From: Rhodospirillaceae bacterium SYSU D60007
GTDB taxonomy: Bacteria > Pseudomonadota > Alphaproteobacteria > Reyranellales > Reyranellaceae
NCBI GenBank assembly: GCA_003574685.1
Contig: QOCQ01000001.1
Span: 310,001 to 374,000 of the forward strand
Direction: 5' to 3'
DNA: 64,000 bases
Shown here in pieces: positions 53,441-62,053 of this stretch. The number at the start of each line of letters is the position of its first letter. Position 1 is the first letter of the stretch. The position numbers were made by a program, and so were the translations under genes. The notes under the pieces were generated by a model, which was not told the DNA's origin, did no database searches, and saw only the letters and a list, made by a program, of their open reading frames with translations.

Positions 53441-54741
53441 GCCGCCTTCTCCTGAGCGGCGACCGGCAAGAGCTCGCGAGCCAGCGCGCCGAGACCGTGG
53501 GGCTTCAGCCGGATGCGAATGCCGCTCGCCTGCACGTCGATCCGATCCACAAGCAGGCCCACGATCCGGCTTTGCTCGGCCGGGAACAGCTCGGCCCAAA
53601 GATCGTCGAACTGACCCAGCAACTGGCGCAGCCGCGCGGTGCCGATGGCGTGTCCTTGGCCTTTCAGCGCCCGCTGGGTGCTGGCAATCACCTCGGGTGC
53701 CTGCATCATCTGCCGGATCTGGTCGAGCACCACCTGCTCGACCGCTCCGGCCGGCACGCGGCGCAGCTCGCCGCTGTTGTCGCCCCGCTTGATGGCGTCC
53801 ATCGAGACGTAATAGCGGTAGAGCCGGCCGTTGCGCCGGCTGTGGGCTGGCGTCATGGCAATGCCCGTAGGGCCGAAGATCAGGCCCTTCAGCAGGGCCG
53901 GCGTGCGCGCCTGCGAGGCGCGGGCCCGGGCCTTGGGATTGACCTTCAGGATGGCGTGGACCTGGTCCCAGAGCTCCCGGGCGATGATCCCCTGGTGCTC
54001 GCCGGGATAGGCCACGCCCTTGTGGACCGCCTCGCCGAGGTAGACCCGGTTGCGCAGGATCTTGTGCAGCATCACCTTGCAGATGCGCCGGCCGCGCCGG
54101 CTGCGCCAACCCTTGTCCCAGACCTCCTGCAGCACCGCCGTCCCGCTGCGCAGCTGCACGAAACGGCGGAAGATGAAGCGCACGATCTCGGCGCCGGCAG
54201 GGTCGATCATCAGCTTGCGGTTCTCGACCCGGTAGCCCAGCGGCACTACGCCGCCCATCCACAGGCCCTTCCTGCGGGAGGCGGCGATCTTGTCCCGGAT
54301 GCGCTCGCCCGCGATCTCCCGCTCGAACTGGGCGAAGGACAGCAGCACGTTCAGCACCAGCCGGCCCATGGAGGTGGTGGTGTTGAAGGACTGGGTGACC
54401 GACACGAAGGTGACGCTGCGCCGCTCGAACAGCTCGACCAGGCGGGCGAAGTCCATGAGGGACCGGCTCAGGCGGTCGATCTTGTAGACCACCACCACAT
54501 CGACCCGTCCGGCCTCGATGTCGGCGATCAGGCGTTTGAGCGCGGGGCGGTCCATGTTGCCGCCGGAGAAGCCGCCATCGTCATAGCGGTCGGGCACTAG
54601 GACCCAGCCCTCGGCCTTCTGGCTCAGCACATAGGCCTCGCAAGCCTCCCGCTGGGCGTCGAGGGAGTTGAAGGCCTGATCCAGGCCCTCTTCGGAGCTT
54701 TTTCGCGCGTAGACGGCGCAGCGGCGCTTCAGCAGGGTCAT
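53437..54741 (-). CDS. Large serine recombinase
   Basis: The start ATG 54741 (MTLLKRRCAVYARKSSEEGL) overlaps the DUF2924 stop by four bases. The 434-residue protein has a resolvase/invertase catalytic domain (residues 8-155): nucleophile serine in YARKSS near residue 15, YDDGGFSGGNMDRPALKRL near residue 52 and KIDRLSRS near residue 85. A recombinase domain follows (about 170-280: PLGYRVENRKL, LHKILRNRVYLGEAVHKG). The usual four-cysteine zinc ribbon is not visible. It probably integrates or excises the element to its right. No att core could be defined from this window. Confidence 0.9.
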   Translation of the reverse strand: MTLLKRRCAVYARKSSEEGLDQAFNSLDAQREACEAYVLSQKAEGWVLVPDRYDDGGFSGGNMDRPALKRLIADIEAGRVDVVVVYKIDRLSRSLMDFARLVELFERRSVTFVSVTQSFNTTTSMGRLVLNVLLSFAQFEREIAGERIRDKIAASRRKGLWMGGVVPLGYRVENRKLMIDPAGAEIVRFIFRRFVQLRSGTAVLQEVWDKGWRSRRGRRICKVMLHKILRNRVYLGEAVHKGVAYPGEHQGIIARELWDQVHAILKVNPKARARASQARTPALLKGLIFGPTGIAMTPAHSRRNGRLYRYYVSMDAIKRGDNSGELRRVPAGAVEQVVLDQIRQMMQAPEVIASTQRALKGQGHAIGTARLRQLLGQFDDLWAELFPAEQSRIVGLLVDRIDVQASGIRIRLKPHGLGALARELLPVAAQEKAA

Positions 54742-55178
54742 GCCCTGGCCACCCGCTTGAGGCCGAAGAACAGCGGGCCGTTCCACTGCGTGCCGGTGAT
54801 GGCCCGTGCTATGGCCGACAGGCTCTTGTACGGCCGGCCCTGGTATTCGTAGCCATCGGCCAGCACCGTGACGGTGTGCTCCACCCCCTGCCATTCGCGC
54901 ACCAGCCTGGTGCCGGTGAGCGGCCGGTCGGTCCTGAGCTTCACCGAGAGCTGCTTGCCCTGGCCGACCTGGTCGGCAAGAGCATCGAGCTTCTCCCGGG
55001 CGGCAGCCGACAGGCCGCCATAGGCCAGCTCCTGGATGCGGTAGGCCAGCCGGCTTTCCAGCAGGCGGCGGTTATAGGGTGGAGGCGGGGTGCCGAAGAG
55101 GCCCTGCCACAGGGTCTTGAGATCGGGCGTCGGCGCCGTTTTCAGGGCCAGCAGGCGGGCCAGAACGGTATCGGTCAA
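54738..55178 (-). CDS. DUF2924 domain protein
   Basis: The 146-residue product has the DUF2924 pattern: LKTLWQGLFGTPPPPYNRRLLESRLAYRIQEL near residues 20-51 and the C-terminal G-T-x-L-x-R-x-W...HxVxV-x-x-x-G(Y/F)xYxGRxYxSLSxIAxxITGTxWNGPxFFGL run. Proteins of this family almost always sit directly before serine recombinases in alphaproteobacterial phages and are probably DNA-binding accessory factors. Four-base overlaps join it to the genes on both sides. Confidence 0.88.
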   Translation of the reverse strand: MTDTVLARLLALKTAPTPDLKTLWQGLFGTPPPPYNRRLLESRLAYRIQELAYGGLSAAAREKLDALADQVGQGKQLSVKLRTDRPLTGTRLVREWQGVEHTVTVLADGYEYQGRPYKSLSAIARAITGTQWNGPLFFGLKRVARA

Positions 55179-55408
55179 CCTTGATCTCCAGACCCCTTGA
55201 GAACGTCCGCATCGACGCTCTGGTCGGGGGTGAAGTCGACCAAACTTTCTCCGGGGCCGGCCGACAATTGACTGGACTGTCGGGCAAGCAGACGGATCAC
55301 CCCAGCCGCCAGCAGGCCGGCGATTTCGGCGACCGGCCTTGGTCCGGGTCCTGTCTCTGGTGCGAACGTGCGAGCGGTTCGCGGCGCAGGATGCTGTTGG
55401 ACCGACAT
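55175..55408 (-). CDS. Small hypothetical protein of the recombinase module
   Basis: The 77-residue product (MSVQQHPAPRTARTF) has a proline-rich start and one hydrophobic-to-amphipathic helix, AEIAGLLAAGVIRLLARQ, near residues 27-44, then an acidic tail. It overlaps the DUF2924 start by four bases, which supports it as a real gene of the operon. No function is known. Confidence 0.6.
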   Translation of the reverse strand: MSVQQHPAPRTARTFAPETGPGPRPVAEIAGLLAAGVIRLLARQSSQLSAGPGESLVDFTPDQSVDADVLKGSGDQG

Positions 55409-55417
55409 GCAGCGCGG

Positions 55418-55630
55418 CTACCGACGGGGCAGCGGGGCAGCCGACGCCACATGCATACGCTGCGCTTCATAGTGCAGCACATCTTCCAGCCGGTAGACGA
55501 CGCGGCCGCCGATCTTGAGGTAGGGGAGGCCGGACTTTTGGTGGCGCCAGCGCTCCAGGGTGCGCGGGCTCAACCCCCAGCGGCGCGCCAGCTGTTTCTG
55601 GTTAAAGTGAGTCGGGGTAGTCCTGTCCAT
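55418..55630 (-). CDS. AlpA/MerR-type helix-turn-helix protein
   Basis: The start ATG 55630 (MDRTTPTHFNQKQLA) gives 70 residues; the frame extends upstream without a domain. NQKQLARRWGLSPRTLERWRHQKSGLPYLKIGGRVVYRLEDVLHYE is a typical excisionase-like MerR-family helix-turn-helix-wing. It is the first gene of the recombinase operon and may act as a recombination directionality factor or repressor. Confidence 0.82.
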   Translation of the reverse strand: MDRTTPTHFNQKQLARRWGLSPRTLERWRHQKSGLPYLKIGGRVVYRLEDVLHYEAQRMHVASAAPLPRR

Positions 55631-55742
55631 GGCGGCTCCGCGGTGCTCTGCGCCAAGTGGCGCAGCAACGCGAAACCAGTCGCACAGACGAGTGGCGCGG
55701 TCGCGGAGGTGTTTGCCGGGAATCTCCGGCAAATCTCTCCGG

Positions 55743-56978
55743 TCACGGCCAATCAGTCAGAATGAGGTCCGGATAGCGGTTGGCCAGGGCAGTGACCGCC
55801 TTGCGCACACTGTCGGCTGTTTGCGTTCCGCCCAAGGCGCAGCGGACAAACTCGGCGGCGATTTCGTAGTTGGGATGGCCCGTTCGCTTTCTGAAGTTGT
55901 GGACGTGGTCTACGGGCCGCCACGCCGGTTCTCCGTTGGTCATTTCATTCAGGAGGGTAACGAGCTCGACCTGCAGTCCCAGGTGAGGCATGCGAAAGCG
56001 CTTTGTTGGCCTTTGCGGAAAGGCCAGATTGCCGATCTGCACACGATCCCGGCCGGGCTCAGAGTAGTTCTGGACCGCATCACCGAGCTCGGCAAGGCAG
56101 CGGGCGATCTGACGGGAAGCGGCGCTACTCTGGCGAAAGCCGGCCGCATACGTCTTCCCGTGAACCCGATCGTAGTCGCGATCGGCCTGGAAGAGGTCGA
56201 TGCCTTTGGTGCTGAGTGCGCCGGTGACAGCAGCCATGAGTTCCCGAAGGCGCCGGACACGCGCGGCGCGGGCGCTGACGGAACTATCCCCTGATCCAAG
56301 CAGAGGGATGAGAGCCTCCATGATTTCGAAGGAGGGACGGGCTGGCTTGCTCGAACGCAACTCCGCCTTGGCGAACGCCGCAGCGGCTTCCGCCGCCAGT
56401 CCGTATGCATGGCATTCAATTCTTCTCGCGACTGTGCGGATCGCCTTGCTGAGCTCCAGCCGCGCTTTTCGGTCACGAAGGAGCCCCGACTGCTCGCGAT
56501 ACTTCAGACCGCTGTCCTCGTGCGCCTTCCACGCGCGTGCCGATTCACAGGCCGAAAGCAGGTACAGGTAGTTGACCCTTTTCGCGTCGGGCTGTTGCCC
56601 TCTCATGGAGCCGTATAGCTTCAGCGCTGTTTCGTACCTGTTGTAAAGCGCAAGGGATACGCTGGCCTCCTCAGTCCAGTCACGCGCGAGCAGTTCGACT
56701 TCGCCATGGAGCCGAGAGGGTGGCCAGTTTTCCTGTGAGGCGATTGCGCGGATCCGAAGGGTGGCGGCGCGACGCGCAAGCGCGTGGGCTTGCGGACTTG
56801 GACAAGCCGTGAGCGATGCCCACACCTCATTGGTTAGCCTGATGCTGGAGTGAGGTGACACGCCGACATTCACGAGCAACTCGTACGGCACTGCCTGGAG
56901 TGCGAATCGGAGAAGCTTGCTTGTGTTGGTCACGGGACTGGTAGCGCCTGCGGACAAATCATACGCGATCCTACGCAT
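55743..56978 (-). CDS. Hypothetical protein of the mobile element
   Basis: The 411-residue product is mostly helical, with a TPR-like run in the middle (RYETALKLYGSMRGQQPDAKRVNYLYLLSACESARAW near residues 115-150) and a possible linker near 230. It has no signal peptide, no clear membrane segment and no recognised domain. It lies directly upstream of the recombinase module on the same strand but with 112 bp between, so it may have its own promoter. Confidence 0.6.
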   Translation of the reverse strand: MRRIAYDLSAGATSPVTNTSKLLRFALQAVPYELLVNVGVSPHSSIRLTNEVWASLTACPSPQAHALARRAATLRIRAIASQENWPPSRLHGEVELLARDWTEEASVSLALYNRYETALKLYGSMRGQQPDAKRVNYLYLLSACESARAWKAHEDSGLKYREQSGLLRDRKARLELSKAIRTVARRIECHAYGLAAEAAAAFAKAELRSSKPARPSFEIMEALIPLLGSGDSSVSARAARVRRLRELMAAVTGALSTKGIDLFQADRDYDRVHGKTYAAGFRQSSAASRQIARCLAELGDAVQNYSEPGRDRVQIGNLAFPQRPTKRFRMPHLGLQVELVTLLNEMTNGEPAWRPVDHVHNFRKRTGHPNYEIAAEFVRCALGGTQTADSVRKAVTALANRYPDLILTDWP

Positions 56979-57769
56979 GTATTCGCGCCTTTGCGACGGC
57001 CGATGATTTGCGCTTTTCGAGCGCGACGCGTGCGCATAGGGAGGTTAGCGCGTGCTGGCCTCAGCAGCCTTGTGCGGCTGTGGCGGACGTGGACGGCGTC
57101 GTCGGGAGAAAGACGGCAGGGCGTCGTCGGCACGGGTTACTGTGGGACGCGACCAAAGCCCAAGCGCGGTCCGGAAGGTGAGAGCGCGGTCGCCGGCGGG
57201 ACAGGCCCCCGTCGCAAGTAGTCACCGAAGTCATCACCTGGCCTTTCAGGGTGATGGCCCCTCAAGCGACGGCCGGCTCGGACGGGTGGCGAGATCGCAG
57301 GGAGGGACGGACCGGCCTGACGCTTGCGTCGGGACTGGTCGTCCTGTCCCTGCGCTCCGACCTCTCAAACAGATGGCGATCATTGAATCATAAAACCAAG
57401 ACATTCCCTCATCTGTAACTGAAGCATCCTGCAGCCGCGCGCGAGGCCAATAGCTCCCATCGTATCATGCATCCCCGAACAGACCCGACGTGTACGTCGA
57501 TCGAATTGGAGCCGGGTCTCACCTTGAATCACCAGAGCAGCTCGTCGCGCCGCTTACGAAACGGCGCTCTTGATTGCGCATGCTTACCATGGGGCGGTGT
57601 TGATCTTTGCAATCACATCAACGCGGGCGTATCGGATGGAAGCAAGGCGGGGGGCCTCTAGTTCTTGGAAGCTTTCCCGCTGCGACCGCAACCGGGCCCA
57701 CGGACAGAGAATATTTCCTGGCCAAAACCCGCGGGGTTTTTCCCGTCCTAAAAAAGAAGGGGAAGCGTA
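56979..57769. other. Long intergenic region without a recognised gene
   Basis: These 790 bases separate the divergent hypothetical gene and the prophage methyltransferase gene. All frames give arginine/glycine-rich or short products without recognisable domains. The segment from about 57390 is AT-richer. A short hairpin with a T run is present near the right end (57724-57741), followed by the ribosome binding site AGAAGGGGAAG. Confidence 0.5.
57724..57741 (+). terminator. Short hairpin with T run upstream of the methyltransferase gene
   Basis: AAAACCC (57724-57730) pairs perfectly with GGGTTTT (57734-57740) around GCG plus one G, followed by T. The hairpin sits 30 bases before the GTG start of the next gene, so it may be a leader terminator or the end of an unseen upstream transcript. 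It is only seven base pairs long. Confidence 0.35.
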
Positions 57770-59104
57770 GTGGCAGATCGAGCATCCGGTGTCTCCTCGG
57801 GTTCTCGTCGGCGCCGAACGCCTTCAGAGCCACAGAGTGTGAAGGGCTCGCCTTGGCCCGCTGACGCAGTGGAGAGGCGGCAGATTTCTGATCTGGCTCC
57901 CTACGAACGCAATGCCCGGACGCATAGCGACGCGCAGGTTGCCCAGATCGCACGCTCAATCGAGGAGTTCGGCTTTACGGTCCCCGTGCTGACCGACGAA
58001 ACGGGGATGGTTATCGCCGGGCACGGCCGCCTCCTTGCAGCCAGACGACTCGGCCTTGACGACGTACCGGTGGTGGTGGCGCGCGGTTGGTCGGACGCAC
58101 GCAAGCGCGCCTACACAATTCTGGACAACAAGCTGGCCCAGAATGCGGGCTGGGACGAGGAGCTTCTGGGCATCGAACTGGCTGATCTGCAGGATCTTGG
58201 CTTCGATCTCGGCCTGGTCGGCTTCAGCGACGACGAACTGGAAAGCCTGCTCTCACCGTCGAGCGGCGCCGGACATACCGACCCCGATGAGGTACCCGAC
58301 GTCCCTGCCGTTCCGATCACGCTGCCTGGCGACGTGTGGATGCTCGGCCGCCACCGGCTCGTATGCGGCGACTGCACGGACGTAGATGTCGTCACCCATG
58401 CCCTTGCGGGTGTGAAGCCGCATCTGATGATCACGGACCCACCTTACGGCGTCGAATACGACCCCGCCTGGCGCAACGAGGCGGGCGTTTCCACCACCCC
58501 CCGCACCGGCGTGGTCTCGAACGATGATCGTGCTGACTGGCGCGCCGCCTGGGCCCTGTTCCCCGGAGACGTCGCCTATGTCTGGCACGCCGGCGTCTAC
58601 GCGAACACGGTCGCCGACAGCCTCACCGCCTGTGGCTTCCGGATCCGCTCCCAGATCGTCTGGGTCAAACCGAGGCTGGTGCTCAGCCGCGGCCACTACC
58701 ACTGGCAGCATGAGCCCGCGTGGTACGCCGTACGGGACGGTGCCACCGGTCACTGGCAGGGCGCCCGTGACCAGACCACCGTGTGGCCGATTGGGACGTC
58801 GGTGGGCGAGGCAGATGCTGCAACGGTCCACGGCACGCAGAAGCCGGTGGAGTGCATGCGCCGCCCCATCGAGAACAACAGCAAGCCAGGCGATGCAATC
58901 TACGAGCCGTTTAGTGGCAGCGGCACAACGATCATTGCCGCCGAGATGAGCGGCCGGGGCTGCCACGCCATCGAGCTTGATCCGGCCTATGTCGACGTCG
59001 CCGTCCTGCGATGGCAGACCTTCACGGGCGGCAAGGCGACACTGCTGACCGATGGCCGTCCGTTCGACCAGATCAGGGAGGCGGGCCGCAAGCCCGGAAA
59101 GTGA
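57770..59104 (+). CDS. ParB nuclease-domain DNA methyltransferase (prophage type)
   Basis: The GTG start at 57770 is preceded by AGAAGGGGAAG. The 444-residue protein has an N-terminal ParB/sulfiredoxin-like domain (residues 38-130: LAPYERNARTHSDAQVAQIARSIEEFGF and VIAGHGRLLAARRLG) and a C-terminal N6-adenine/N4-cytosine methylase with TDPPYGV near residue 223 and PFSGSGTT near residue 382. This fusion is common in alphaproteobacterial prophages ahead of the terminase genes and methylates phage DNA; the recognition sequence is unknown. The next gene starts one base after its stop. Confidence 0.9.
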   Translation: MADRASGVSSGSRRRRTPSEPQSVKGSPWPADAVERRQISDLAPYERNARTHSDAQVAQIARSIEEFGFTVPVLTDETGMVIAGHGRLLAARRLGLDDVPVVVARGWSDARKRAYTILDNKLAQNAGWDEELLGIELADLQDLGFDLGLVGFSDDELESLLSPSSGAGHTDPDEVPDVPAVPITLPGDVWMLGRHRLVCGDCTDVDVVTHALAGVKPHLMITDPPYGVEYDPAWRNEAGVSTTPRTGVVSNDDRADWRAAWALFPGDVAYVWHAGVYANTVADSLTACGFRIRSQIVWVKPRLVLSRGHYHWQHEPAWYAVRDGATGHWQGARDQTTVWPIGTSVGEADAATVHGTQKPVECMRRPIENNSKPGDAIYEPFSGSGTTIIAAEMSGRGCHAIELDPAYVDVAVLRWQTFTGGKATLLTDGRPFDQIREAGRKPGK

Positions 59105-59105
59105 C

Positions 59106-59510
59106 GTGGCACGCCCCCGCTTTGAGCCCACCGATACCCAGCGCCGTCAGGTCGAGGCCATGGCCGGTTACGGAATCCAGCAGGACGAGATCGCGATCGT
59201 GCTGGCGATCGACCCGAAGACCCTGCGCCGGCACTTTCGTGAGGAACTGGACACCGGGACGATCAAAGCAAACGCGCGTGTGGCCGAGAGCCTGTTCAAG
59301 ACAGCCCTCAAGGGCGGCCGGGAGGGCACCACGGCCGCGATCTTCTGGCTGAAGGCCCGGGCTGGCTGGGCCGAGTACCGGCCGCCGCCGCGGGAGCGGC
59401 CGCTGGGCAAGAAGGAGGCCGCCTTGCTTGCGGCGGAGACGGCAGGGGCCGGCACGGGCTGGGAAGGCCTGCTGGACCCCCTCGACACCTATCCGCCGCT
59501 TCGATCATGA
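59106..59510 (+). CDS. Phage HTH protein, small-terminase-like
   Basis: The start is GTG 59106, one base after the methyltransferase stop. The 134-residue product begins VARPRFEPTDTQRRQVEAMAG and carries a helix-turn-helix, IQQDEIAIVLAIDPKTLRRHFREEL (about 24-48). A repeat-like helical region (NARVAESLFKTALKGGREGTTAAIFWLKARAGW) follows. The same layout occurs in prophage proteins next to terminases and may bind packaging sites. The C-terminus is low complexity. Confidence 0.75.
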   Translation: MARPRFEPTDTQRRQVEAMAGYGIQQDEIAIVLAIDPKTLRRHFREELDTGTIKANARVAESLFKTALKGGREGTTAAIFWLKARAGWAEYRPPPRERPLGKKEAALLAAETAGAGTGWEGLLDPLDTYPPLRS

Positions 59511-59620
59511 GGGCGCTGCCGGGCGGGAGGGGGGAGCAATCTCTGGAGGGTTCGCCTGCACCGCGCAGGCAGCTTTCGGCGTTCGCCCGCGAAACGCCCG
59601 TTTTATGTGGGAGAGGTGGA

Positions 59621-60121
59621 ATGGGCCGCAAGCCAAAGCCCACGGCGCTACACGCACTGCATGGCAATCCGGGCAAGCGGGCGCGCAATCCGAATGAGCC
59701 CAAGCCCCGCTATCTCGACTTGCTGCCGCCACCGCCGATGCACCTGCGTGCGGATGCTTGCGTGCTATGGTCGGAACTTGTCGCTGAGCTTCATCGCCTC
59801 GGCATGCTGACTGCCGTCGATCTGCAGCTGCTCGCAGCGTACACATCGGCTTGGGCGGACTATGTGGAGGCAGAACGGACGATCTTCCGCTATGGCGTGC
59901 TCACGAAAGGCCGCGACGGTACTCCGGTGCGGAATCCGGCCCTGCTCGTTCGCAATCGCGCGATGGACTACTTGCTGCGCATCGGTTCCGAATTCGGGTT
60001 CTCGCCAGCATCTCGTCCGCGTCTTGGCCGTCAACTGGAGCCGTTCGACAGTGACGGGCCACAATCACCTGGTGTTGATGAGTTCGAAGCCTTCCTGCGC
60101 AGCAACCCGGATCGACACTGA
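59621..60121 (+). CDS. Phage terminase small subunit, P27 family, copy 1
   Basis: The start ATG 59621 (MGRKPKPTALHALHGNPGKR) follows GAGAGGTGG. The 166 residues match the P27 small-terminase pattern: the basic N-terminal LxxLxGNPGKR, a central helical region (LWSELVAELHRLGMLTAVDLQLLAAYTSAWADYVEAE) and NPALLVRNRAMDYLLRIGSEFGFSPASRPRL near the end. Small terminases recognise phage DNA for packaging. The large subunit is not found downstream, so packaging genes are incomplete. Confidence 0.87.
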   Translation: MGRKPKPTALHALHGNPGKRARNPNEPKPRYLDLLPPPPMHLRADACVLWSELVAELHRLGMLTAVDLQLLAAYTSAWADYVEAERTIFRYGVLTKGRDGTPVRNPALLVRNRAMDYLLRIGSEFGFSPASRPRLGRQLEPFDSDGPQSPGVDEFEAFLRSNPDRH

Positions 60122-60352
60122 TGAACCTCTCAATCCTGGGCGCCGCAAGAGTGGCTTCTACCGGTACCGCTGCTACGGGGTGGGGGGCTATCATTTCTTG
60201 GGCAGTTCGCCCTGCACCGGTCGCCGGGCTTCACGCTCAGCGCCGCAGGTAACGCTAGGGGGGCCTGGTGCGGGCGCAGCGACATCCGGACCGGGCGCCG
60301 CCGATAGAGGGCAGACCAAAAAGGAGCCGGGCAGCGCGCCCGCGATGGCACG

Positions 60353-60814
60353 ATGGCCAGAGGACCGAGACCAATCCCGACGCACCTGAAGCTGGTGCGC
60401 GGCAACCCGGGAAAACGGCCGATCAACCGCGAGGAGCCGCGTCCGGTCGGCGATCTGGTTGAGGCTCCCGAGTGGTTTGATGACGACCAGCGCCAATGGT
60501 GGACCTACGCCATCGCGAATGCGCCGGCCGGGCTGCTGAAGCGGCTGGACCGGGACGTTCTTGTGGTTTGGGTAGTGGCCGCCGTGGAGCACCGGGCGGC
60601 GGCGCAGAAGGTCCGTCAGCTCGGCCAGGTCACGAAAACCAGGGACGGCAACCTCATCCAGAACCCGTTCCTGCCGGTGATGAACCGGCAGGCGCAGATG
60701 ATGCTGCGGGCCGCCGAGCAGCTGGGGTTCTCCCCGGCTGCCCGGTCTCGCATACATGTCGGCGACGGGCTACGGTCGGATGAGGAGCAGTCCGCCGCCG
60801 CGAAGTACTTCTGA
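60353..60814 (+). CDS. Phage terminase small subunit, P27 family, copy 2
   Basis: The 153-residue product begins MARGPRPIPTHLKLVRGNPGKRP and ends with NPFLPVMNRQAQMMLRAAEQLGFSPAARSRI, the same signature as the gene at 59621 but with low overall identity. Two different P27 proteins in a row suggest recombination between phages, or a replacement in which the old gene was kept. A 231-bp gap without a gene separates them. Downstream, the genes are no longer phage structural genes. Confidence 0.85.
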   Translation: MARGPRPIPTHLKLVRGNPGKRPINREEPRPVGDLVEAPEWFDDDQRQWWTYAIANAPAGLLKRLDRDVLVVWVVAAVEHRAAAQKVRQLGQVTKTRDGNLIQNPFLPVMNRQAQMMLRAAEQLGFSPAARSRIHVGDGLRSDEEQSAAAKYF

Positions 60815-60827
60815 CGGGGAAAGGCAA

Positions 60828-61124
60828 TCACGCCGGCAGGCGGTAAACCCGGCCGCGGTCGTCGGTCTTCTCCGAGGCGACCTCCAGCCCCAGCCGCTTC
60901 TTGAGCGCACCGGCCATTGCTCCCCTTACCGTGTGGGGCTGCCAGCCCGTCAGCTTTACCATCTCTTCGATCGTGGCACCCTGACTCCGCTTCAGGAGCG
61001 CAATCATCTGCGCCTGCTTGGTGTTGGTGCGGCGCGTTGACGTCGCTTCAGCTCCCCTTGCCTTCTTCGGTTTCTTGCTGGCAGCAGGTTTCCTGGATGG
61101 GGCTTTGGCAGTCTTGCGGGCCAT
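60828..61124 (-). CDS. DUF3489 domain protein
   Basis: The start ATG 61124 (MARKTAKAPSRKP) gives 98 residues. A lysine/arginine/alanine-rich N-terminus (1-40) is followed by TKQAQMIALLKRSQGATIEEMVKLTGWQPHTVRGAMAGALKKRLGL, the DUF3489 winged-helix-like domain, and a DRGRVYRL end. These small DNA-binding-like proteins are frequent in alphaproteobacterial prophages and plasmids. It converges on the second P27 gene. Confidence 0.85.
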   Translation of the reverse strand: MARKTAKAPSRKPAASKKPKKARGAEATSTRRTNTKQAQMIALLKRSQGATIEEMVKLTGWQPHTVRGAMAGALKKRLGLEVASEKTDDRGRVYRLPA

Positions 61125-61302
61125 GGCGGCCTCCTGGTCCATGGACCTCGACCATCGAGGCCCTGCTACCAGGCCAAGCTCCGCACCGGCGAAACCCGGC
61201 GGAGCTTCCTTGTAATCCAAACCGGCGGGCATAAGCGCTCTGTTTGAGCCCACAGCCAAGCAGAAAGTAGATGATGGGCAGGGGCAGGCTGAATGTGACT
61301 AC

Positions 61303-61992
61303 ATGGTCAGTCTGACCCGATCCACGGTTCTGACGTGCGTTGGATGGCGGCCGCACGCATGGTCGATTTGCGGCATCTGCCAGACGACGGACGGTATGGA
61401 GCTCGCTGCGGAACTGGTGAGGGCCGGTCTCGGCCACGGTTATGCTGGTTATCCAGCATTTGATACTCGGAAGTATTCCATACGTGTCTTCGATACTGGA
61501 GTTATGGAGGCTTTCCTTCGACGCCTGCCACCGCGTTCTCGATCTGACTTCAAGGACTATCTTGCTCACTTTCGAATCCGGGACACCTCACGTCTCACGG
61601 CCATGAGCCTGCTAGCGGTTACAGAAGCGAGGCTCCCCAGCGACGGCTTTTCTCTTGTCGATCCGCTGGACCCAGACGCGTCAGCCTGTGACATTTTGTT
61701 CGAGATAGCAGGGCACCGGCACTACGCGGCAACGCGCCCTTATTTGACAGAAGGCGCAGTGCTCGACCTCATACCAGAGCCAACCAACATCTATGATTCG
61801 ACGGCTGTACGCATTGAAGCTTCCGGACGGCTCATTGGTTACGTCAATAGACTGCAGTCCAAAACGGTTATTACCTGGCTTTCAAAAAGAGCGGTGGCAT
61901 GTTGGCTGGAGCGGTTGAACGGAGCTACTGGCTCGCCCGAGGCCTTTGCTTTTCTGCGTATGCGGCTGAGCCGCGAAGCCCTCGCTGGCTAA
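61303..61992 (+). CDS. HIRAN domain protein
   Basis: The 229-residue product has an unrecognised N-terminal half and a HIRAN domain at about residues 130-200: FEIAGHRHYAATRPYLTEGAVLDLIPEPTNIYDSTAVRIEASGRLIGYV fits the family pattern (G-x-x-x-Y...L-x-x-EP-x-N-x-x-D-x-x-A-V...G-x-x-GYV). In HLTF/Rad5 the HIRAN domain binds 3' DNA ends; bacterial stand-alone or fused HIRAN proteins are found near DNA-processing and mobile genes. The role here is unknown. It converges on hxsC. Confidence 0.75.
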   Translation: MVSLTRSTVLTCVGWRPHAWSICGICQTTDGMELAAELVRAGLGHGYAGYPAFDTRKYSIRVFDTGVMEAFLRRLPPRSRSDFKDYLAHFRIRDTSRLTAMSLLAVTEARLPSDGFSLVDPLDPDASACDILFEIAGHRHYAATRPYLTEGAVLDLIPEPTNIYDSTAVRIEASGRLIGYVNRLQSKTVITWLSKRAVACWLERLNGATGSPEAFAFLRMRLSREALAG

Positions 61993-62053
61993 GACATTGA
62001 TTGGGGTGTGCGAGGCTTGTGGCTATCCACATCTGGTCAACCATGTCGTAACC

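Noticed and set aside
53497-54600. A 367-codon plus-strand frame across the recombinase gene
   Set aside because: Antisense of a serine recombinase with intact catalytic motifs.
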